Source: Tanypteryx hageni (lineage: Eukaryota > Arthropoda > Insecta > Odonata > Petaluridae). From it: 64,000 nucleotides of DNA. The stretch spans positions 19,353,840 to 19,417,839 of the forward strand of contig CM054116.1 of assembly GCA_028673005.1 (NCBI GenBank). The letters run 5' to 3'. Position numbers and translations under genes: made by a program. Positions within the stretch are counted from its first letter, which is position 1. Each line of letters begins with the position of its first letter. Of this stretch, positions 57,284 through 64,000 are shown in pieces. The notes under the pieces are model-generated. The model was given only the letters and a program-made list of their open reading frames with translations, made no database searches and was not told the origin of the DNA.

Positions 57284-57526
57284 TCAATTAAATACGATCT
57301 CGGCTACTATCAACGGATTCCCATGAAATCGCCGATTTCCATCTCCTGCAATACTTTTATTTGTTAGGAATATACGTATTCGTTCCCTATAATTGACAGC
57401 GAAATTTGTTTCTTCATTTACATATGAAATTAAGGAATTAAAACATATCCAAGAAGGTACAATAAGAAAACTTCTATAACAATTTTTTAATTTCGACCAA
57501 AATATAATCGTCAACTTCTTCCTCAT
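57284..57526 (-). CDS. Conserved 80-codon ORF, U5
   Basis: Open, with EETNFAV for EQTNFAV. Unknown function. Confidence 0.25.
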   Translation of the reverse strand: MRKKLTIIFWSKLKNCYRSFLIVPSWICFNSLISYVNEETNFAVNYRERIRIFLTNKSIAGDGNRRFHGNPLIVAEIVFN

Positions 57527-58679
57527 TTAAATACCTATATGTCCTTTTTGCTTCTCTTCAACTGAACATTTGTATGCATCAATTTAGTCATTTTTTGCTT
57601 ATTTTATTATAACAACACTTTCCATGTTATACAAACAAATCATTTATCGCCAAATCGATTTCAAAGTCCGGGAACACGTTTTGTTTCATAGGTTTCACTA
57701 TAAAATATTCACGTGACAAATTAAACCCACAGAATCAGCCTTTGCATGGGATGGGTATTGTTAAGCTAAATTTGACTATATCTTCAAACGTGTTTCCACC
57801 GGTTGCATCCCTAGAGCGTGCATTTCCTGCCCAAGGTTTAATTTTTTTTGATATTCATGAACACATAATATGATGCAGTTTCTTCAACTGGAAATCCATT
57901 CGAGTGAAATAACTATCTTTTAAAAGTTATTCCATCGATAGTTTATCATGATTATTTGATAAAAGATACAAAGTTAGTTAACTACTAACTAAGTTAGTCG
58001 CCGATAAAGGATGCGAGAAAATTTATTTATTTGGGCAAAATATGGGAAGACATGAAATATTGCGTAACATCAAGCATTACAATTTAAATTAATTTGGTTT
58101 CATTACTTGATTTTATTCTCAAATCTTCCTCACAATTGTCTATCTTGACTTAAAAACCCGAGCAACCCCGGATAATTTCAGATAGCATATTATATTTTCT
58201 AAATAGGTTGGCCTGTCTTCAGTTGAATTTTGAAAATATGCACGGTTATTTTACACAAATAAATATCCTGTAGGAGCAGGTCTATAGGGATAAGAAAAGC
58301 GGTATCTTAGAGGGAATCGCTATTTTAAAGATTTGCTTGATAGAGTTTTTACTCATAAATCTATTTAACTGAATATTTTTCTGTTGGAAAAATATTAACT
58401 CTAGTTAACTTCAATGAGAAGGTAGGTTAATTTTAAGGCGTTTTTCTTTTTTGGTTTAATAAACAAATGAATTAAAAATATACCATTTCATTATGTTTTG
58501 TGTTGTATTGAATTTTATTTGCTTTGCCATAGTGCACATCCTTATTTGTATATTTTTACGAGCTCCATGTTACGTTTTGTAGCCAATGGAAGTAATGAAA
58601 ATGAATTTCGTATATAAATATTTTCTCAATAACAGCAATAAAACTCTATATATATTACGCATTATTTAAATAAAAACGA

Positions 58680-59950
58680 AATTGGATCCAGGAATTGATG
58701 AAGTTGATGATCAACTTGAGATCTATGATGTCGCTTCAGAAGTTAGTGAACATTTTGATATTGGATTGTGTAAGGGTAGATGAAAGGCCACAAAGTATGA
58801 TTAGTGAATTTAAATATGAAATCTTGAGCAAATGCTGGACATCTTCACCGACTTATGACTTTAAGCATGATAGTGAAAATATTCGAGCTTTCCGTCTACC
58901 GTTGCTTACTCAGCATACTCCTTGGTTAACTTATTGTACACTTTTAAAGGCTGCTCTATGTCAAGTATGTATCCTTTTTCCTCCAAGGGCGAATAGGGAA
59001 TTTCGATATTCTTTCATTAATTCAAAAAATTTCATGAAGCCGCAAGTTCCCATTACAAAACCCACTGTCATAAAACTTCACAAACAGAAGTCGATCACTC
59101 TATTTCAATAATGAAAGAGAAAAGTGCTTCGAAACAAATGCTGCAAAACAAATTAGTTGCCGATGCAAAAGAGGAAAATAGAGCAATACTGTATTCAATA
59201 AGTATTGTTTTGATATTGCATTACGAGGTAAAACTAACAATTAAGGAAATCTTCAATCTTTCGGATTGAGGCAGGTGATGAAACAAAAACATTTAATAAC
59301 TTGCAATGCAAACGCTAAATACACATCTATGAGAACTCGAAATAAATAATAGAAATTTGTGGGTGTATTTTGAGAGATGATTTATTTGCTGCAGGAAATG
59401 CTTTCGATGGGGTTTCCATTTTGACTGAAGAAATGACTGATATTGGGGGAATAGAACAATTATCATCAATAGGGGTTACATTTCCCAAGTGAATCACTGG
59501 ACAAACTCGTATTCGCGAATAATTTTTTCTTGGGTTTATTCCGATATCAGATCGCAGTGCAGAAGGAACTATCAGAGAGATATTAATTAATTTAAATTGC
59601 AAATGTAAATTTTAGTTGGTCAGAGATATGATGGATATTTTGCAATGGCTGGAAAGCTAGGGGGTGTGCAAGCAAAAATTATATCTTTACACCCAAAAGC
59701 AATGTTTGTTCATTGTTCTTCCCATCGTCTTAACCATGAAGTGCATGATTTTAATGGCTTGAGTGAAATCTGTAACACAGTTGGTACTATTAAGGCAATT
59801 ATTAAAAAATTTCGGGAAAGTTCATATAGGAGGGCTAAAGTAGCAAATATTCCGATGTGTGACTTGATAGTTTATTCGTTATGCAGACGATTTTCATGTG
59901 TCAAATAAATATCTAACTTATTTGAATTACATCCTTGTGAATGAGTAATG
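58680..59950 (+). pseudogene. hAT (TTF-finger) transposase fragment, U5 (best preserved)
   Basis: N-terminal ORF 58695-59111, 138 codons, holds AFRLPLLTQHTPWLTYCTLL and the finger ALCQVCILFPP. The central block 59645-59908 keeps LGGVQAKIISLHPKAMFVHC, where other units have lost the GGVQA-type codons; this matches the normal G..NGVQA.I pattern of the family. Still broken by stops between 59112 and 59640. Confidence 0.75.
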
Positions 59951-60512
59951 AATAAGTAAGAGCGAAATATGAGATAAGTATACGGATTTTTCCCGCTATA
60001 AAATAACCAATGTTAATTGCACTGGATTGGCTTGCAACAACTTCTACCTTTTTCTAGTGCACCATGTGAAGCCACTTTGTGCCATAGCCATCAAAAAATG
60101 ATTAGTATATGAAGTGACAAACTTCCCCATCCTTGATTCCATGGCCTAGCATTGGGTATGTTTAGTCACAGAGCAAAATCGCTTTATATGGCGAATGGTT
60201 AAAAATGTGTCTATGACTAAAGTTGAGTTGTGTGCCAAAAGGGTGAATTTAATTAGCAAATGGAAGAATGCTGTTGTGCTTTGGCAATATTGCTGCCCTT
60301 AATTGAATCTAATATATGAAACTGATTTCATAGTTGTCATCGGTGGGCGGAAAAGTGGAACTGTTTTTCTTAAAGTAAAAGTCATTTAGAAAAACATAAT
60401 TCCAAAATAGGCCTGGTTCGATCCCTGAGAATGATTTCCATTCCCCATAAGGTAACATGGAAAAATGGATATTTCAACCTGCAAGCTTATTTTCTTTTAC
60501 TTATTAAAATTC

Positions 60513-60866
60513 ACATATTTGACCTTCGATCTCCGGACTAGGACTGCATTAAAGATAAATGACAATAGTTTCTTATTCTTTTCATCTTTATCACCTTCAA
60601 ATCAAAATCTCTTGAATTTAATGTTTTAATATCATATTTTGACAAAATTTAGCATTTTTAAGTCACCTTGCCATCTGATTGCATTGTTGAACTCAAAATC
60701 GTATTGTTCTCATATATGCTCTCGTTCCCTCCGGACCTCCATGGACCCTCCTGGCCCAATTTATAGGTATCAGAGATATCTCAGAATTAATTTTTACTTT
60801 CTCCATATGGAGAATGTATTGTTTTCATGAAAGAATTCGCTTTCGAGGTTTCAATGTAAATACACC
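60513..60866. other. Array flank, near part, second copy
   Basis: Matches 37332-37684 with about eight differences. No gene supported. Confidence 0.5.
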
Positions 60867-61845
60867 TTTTAAGGCCCTTTGAAAATGTTTTGACTGTTTT
60901 CACATGTCACACATGACTGTTGGTCTGTCTGTATGTGATAGGATTTTTACTTTCTCCATATGCAGTATAGGGGAAAGAATTGTTTTTATGAACATGAAAA
61001 AATGTGCAAATGTGGAAATGATTGTGTTACCATATGACATAATTTTATTTGCACGTCTGGCATAGCCTGGGCATTGCCAGGTACTTTCATCTAGTTTACT
61101 CATAATTTTGGGACATAAAACAAACTTCGAATAAATTTCCATATTGTGCTCAAGACAATGAATACTTCAGAAAAGGCCGGGCTTTCTATCTCTCACACTT
61201 GGTTTCCCATGGCATCATTCTTAATCTGTGTTCAGAATCATTCACTGGAATGCTGATTCTCTTTGGAAGACTTCTTCAATCATAGTGATATTCTGAAAGA
61301 AGTCAGTCTTCATAGAAGTTTTACAATTTCTTGACCTTATGTTACATCCACAGTTCAATATTCAAGGTCATAAATCAATGTTTATTGGCATGATATTTCA
61401 ACATATATTTTTACTTATTCATAATGTTAATGAGTTACGAATTCAGCATTTTTAGTGATTTTCGTCCATCTGTGCACACATATCAGGGAAGAATTGGCTT
61501 AACCGATTTCAACCAAATTTGTCACAGAATTTTCACATAAATACATGACCAAAATGACATATTTCGACTGAATCAACTTAGAAAATTTTCAAAATTAGGT
61601 AATTATAATTTGGGAAGGAATTGGTGGTGGTGTGCAAATTAAAAAATCAAAATCAACATGTTTAGCATAGATATCAAAACCAGGGCTTCCACAATACAAG
61701 TAATAAATAAATTTCTTTTTTACAAGTATTTGTGTTGAATTTTCCACATAAATTTTAACCAAATTTAATATTTATAATGTACACATACATACAAAACCAT
61801 GTTAGCATATTTATACTGAGTCAGCCAAACGGATGCCACAATTAC
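60867..61845. other. 979 bp present only in the second flank
   Basis: Absent from the first flank, where about ten bases take its place. Contains GCCTGGGCATTGCCAGG at about 61064, part of a sequence type seen widely in invertebrate repeats (..CCCGGC.TTGCCCGGG..), and a CTGTCTGTATGT motif. It also has a 50 bp echo (TTTTTACTTTCTCCATATG at 60945 and 60790). Likely a dispersed repeat; no coding. Confidence 0.4.
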
Positions 61846-62098
61846 AAATTTCAATAAAATAACACATAATGATACACGATATAAGAAAAGCATGAATACT
61901 TACGGCAAATATTGTCATGTAACCACAACTATATTCAGAATCAATTGCAGCAATTATTTCCTATAGATTTTCTCAAATAAATAGAAACATTTATGCTTCC
62001 TTGGAAGTGCCAATCAACAAATTACAATGAAAGAAAACACTTCTATTGTTGACAATAAACAGAAATAAAGATAATTATTTTGCACACTAAATAAATAA

Positions 62099-62201
62099 TT
62101 AGGTATGTGAATAAAGTCTGATATAGAGATCAAGATTGATGAATATTTGAAGATCTTTGAGGACATTATCAGCGAAAGCTCCATAAGTCTTTAATCTGGG
62201 C
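62099..62201 (-). CDS. Candidate terminal exon, flank copy 2
   Basis: Identical to 37945-38047. Confidence 0.3.
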
Positions 62202-62386
62202 CTAAAAACAGAAAAATAAAATTTATTTTAATGAAGTCACATTTTGTATGGACTAAAAAGTAAAGAATAAATCTAAAATTCACATATTTGAATGTTCAAT
62301 AAAGTAAAAATATTTTTGGGCATTTAAAATTTGTGTAATGTTTTGCAATAAATCTTAATTATCATTTCTTTGCCCACAGGTTTATC

Positions 62387-62614
62387 TGGGGTGGCGGTGG
62401 TAGAGTGGTTAGAGCATTGGTCTTCCATGAAGTGGTCACAGGTTCGAATCCTGTGGAGGTCAGATTTTTCAACCTGTGATTGTCCAGGCCCATGTTTGTG
62501 TGCTTTGAGGAGACTGCACAAGTCAGCGCTCTGTCCTTGGGAAGGGATGTTAAGCAGTTGGTCCCCTTGGTCGACTGGGTCTAAACAGGGTTTAACACAC
62601 AACAAGTGGTAAAA
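62387..62614 (+). mobile_element. tRNA-derived SINE, flank copy 2
   Basis: Identical to 38233-38460; duplicated with its flank, not a separate insertion. Confidence 0.8.
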
Positions 62615-63075
62615 AACAAGACAAGAAATATTTCTCATGATGAAATATCTGTCTGAAAAATGAATGATTTTTCAAAGTGAGATGAAATGCATGCAGTATG
62701 CAAGCACCTTCTACTTGGCATTATATATCGACTTTTCTTACAGAGGAGGAGGAGGATATAACATATAGGAGATTACTAATGTTTAGGCATTTCCAGGTGA
62801 GCTGGAGATTCGAAATTTTTTTCTTAGGTAGGATTTTGTGCAAAACCTACTAGAAAAAACGAAAATCTTGCAGTGTAAAAATGGGGACGCTAAAAATTCG
62901 CAATTTTTTAAACAACAAAATATTTTGAATTAAAAAATATTTCTAATAATGCTATATCTCTCTGAAATATTAATTTTTATCAGGGTCAGATGAAATGCTT
63001 GCAGAATGCAAGCACCAACTAATTGCATATATATATATACATATACCTCTATATATATATACATATATATATAAT

Positions 63076-63127
<52 letters not shown>

Positions 63128-63129
<2 letters not shown>

Positions 63130-63245
63130 GCAACTATGCTGTCTTCTTTCTTAAGCCACTTGTTCCATATCTTAGGTTGTTGCTTTGCTCTGCTAGAACC
63201 TTTTCTTTTTTTATCCTCCCAGCCCAACTTCTTCTTAGGTGGCAT
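63128..63245 (-). CDS. Candidate first exon MPPKKK..., flank copy 2
   Basis: Same codons as 38982-39099. The TA tract beyond it is 8 bp shorter, so the frame after it differs from copy 1. Confidence 0.35.
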
Positions 63246-64000
63246 CTTAACTATTATAATTATGGTTTATTATTAAATGAATGATAAATTAAGTAACATA
63301 TTTACTTGTGTAATGCCCGCACCCATTTTTAGAGCTAAAAATCTGGAAAAGCTGGAATTTGTGTAATGTCTGCACTTCTGAGATTTCAATGTTGTTATTT
63401 ACGACAACTCATTGAATAATCTATCTGAAGCAGAGTTTGATGAATCAATTACCACAAAAAGCAAATATTTAAGAAGTGACTTCTAAGAATTACTTTTTAG
63501 TACTTTTTTAACGTACGTAATCATGAAAAGTTGGCATCCATTGCCATTATTTTACATGGAGACAACTTGAAAACCTATTTTGGAGTCTAGCTCCTGAATC
63601 TCACAGAATGGTTCAATTATGAGCCGTTGTCCATTCTCAAGTTATTTAATTTATAATTAGTAATTTTCACTAATTTAGCAAAATCATGCTCAGCCATTTT
63701 TCACCTAGAAAAAGAGTGAATTTTATGGAAATAAACGTAAACAGTTCATGCTCAAAATAAATCTCCCAGACATCACACAATGCCATAAATAAACCTGTCA
63801 CTAGACGCAATACGAGTTGGTTACATCGAAGCATTTCTCACCTTTGTGTGGATAAAATATCACTGACAGCTTTCTGAAAGCACAAATGAACAACTCCAAC
63901 AGTTATTTAGCGACACATTTCCATCACAAGATTGTGTTCTTTGCTTTTATACAGAGTAATAAAAGTATATTCTTTTAGGATTGCATAATGTAAAAGGAAC

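Larger units (their letters stand above)
49783..60512 (-). repeat. Array unit U5 (inverted, complete)
   Basis: About 10.7 kb. Tandem with U4 in the same orientation, ending at the flank junction like U3. Carries the SINE and all modules. Private deletion of about 450 bp at 57110. Confidence 0.9.
61846..64000 (+). repeat. Near-identical flank duplication, copy 2 (continues past window)
   Basis: Direct repeat of 37685-39850; see that entry. Confidence 0.9.

Overview
The window is AT-rich eukaryotic DNA, most likely from an arthropod and probably an insect. It carries insect-type transposons (hAT, IS630/Tc1-mariner-like, PIF/Harbinger, a jockey-like LINE), tRNA-derived SINEs, long TA microsatellites, GT-AG splice sites and AATAAA signals, and no bacterial gene organisation. 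The species cannot be named from the sequence. No complete ordinary host gene was recognised; almost everything is repeat.

Layout. (1) 1-8005 is a transposon palindrome. A hAT transposase and a DDE transposase lie in arms 425-3313 (+) and 5078-8005 (inverted), around a 1.8 kb spacer. (2) 8004-28419 is a tandem array of a roughly 9-11 kb unit in + orientation (U1, U2 and a stub). (3) 28420-37331 is the same unit inverted (U3), so U2/U3 form a second, larger palindrome with arms of about 9-10 kb. (4) 37332-39850 is flanking DNA with a SINE. (5) 39851-45462 is a transposon graveyard: a LINE end, a ZMYM1-like hAT, a Harbinger transposase and a hAT terminus. (6) 45463-60512 is another stretch of the array in - orientation (U4 partial, U5 complete). 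(7) 60513-64000 repeats the flank of (4), near-identical from 61846 to the window end.

Unit content, in unit direction: a decayed hAT (DUF4371/TTF) transposase fragment on the opposite strand; AT-rich DNA with small conserved ORFs, one resembling a MADF/Myb-SANT domain; a roughly 125 bp tandem repeat, in two copies holding a SINE with an 11 bp target-site duplication; then what looks like a spliced host-type gene. That gene has an X-box-like palindrome, a six-codon first exon, several candidate exons, a GC-rich exon and a terminal exon with stop and AATAAA. The unit ends with a family of diverged modules, a 21 bp minisatellite and a Tc1/mariner-like helix-turn-helix remnant.

The most striking detail is a roughly 92 bp near-perfect palindrome inside the GC-rich exon in all four copies. 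Dropping 91 bases would join two open frames and continue in phase into the terminal exon. The gene is not identified. Coordinates and frames were read by eye; identities are estimates, and a misassembly or unmerged haplotypes could explain part of the large-scale structure.
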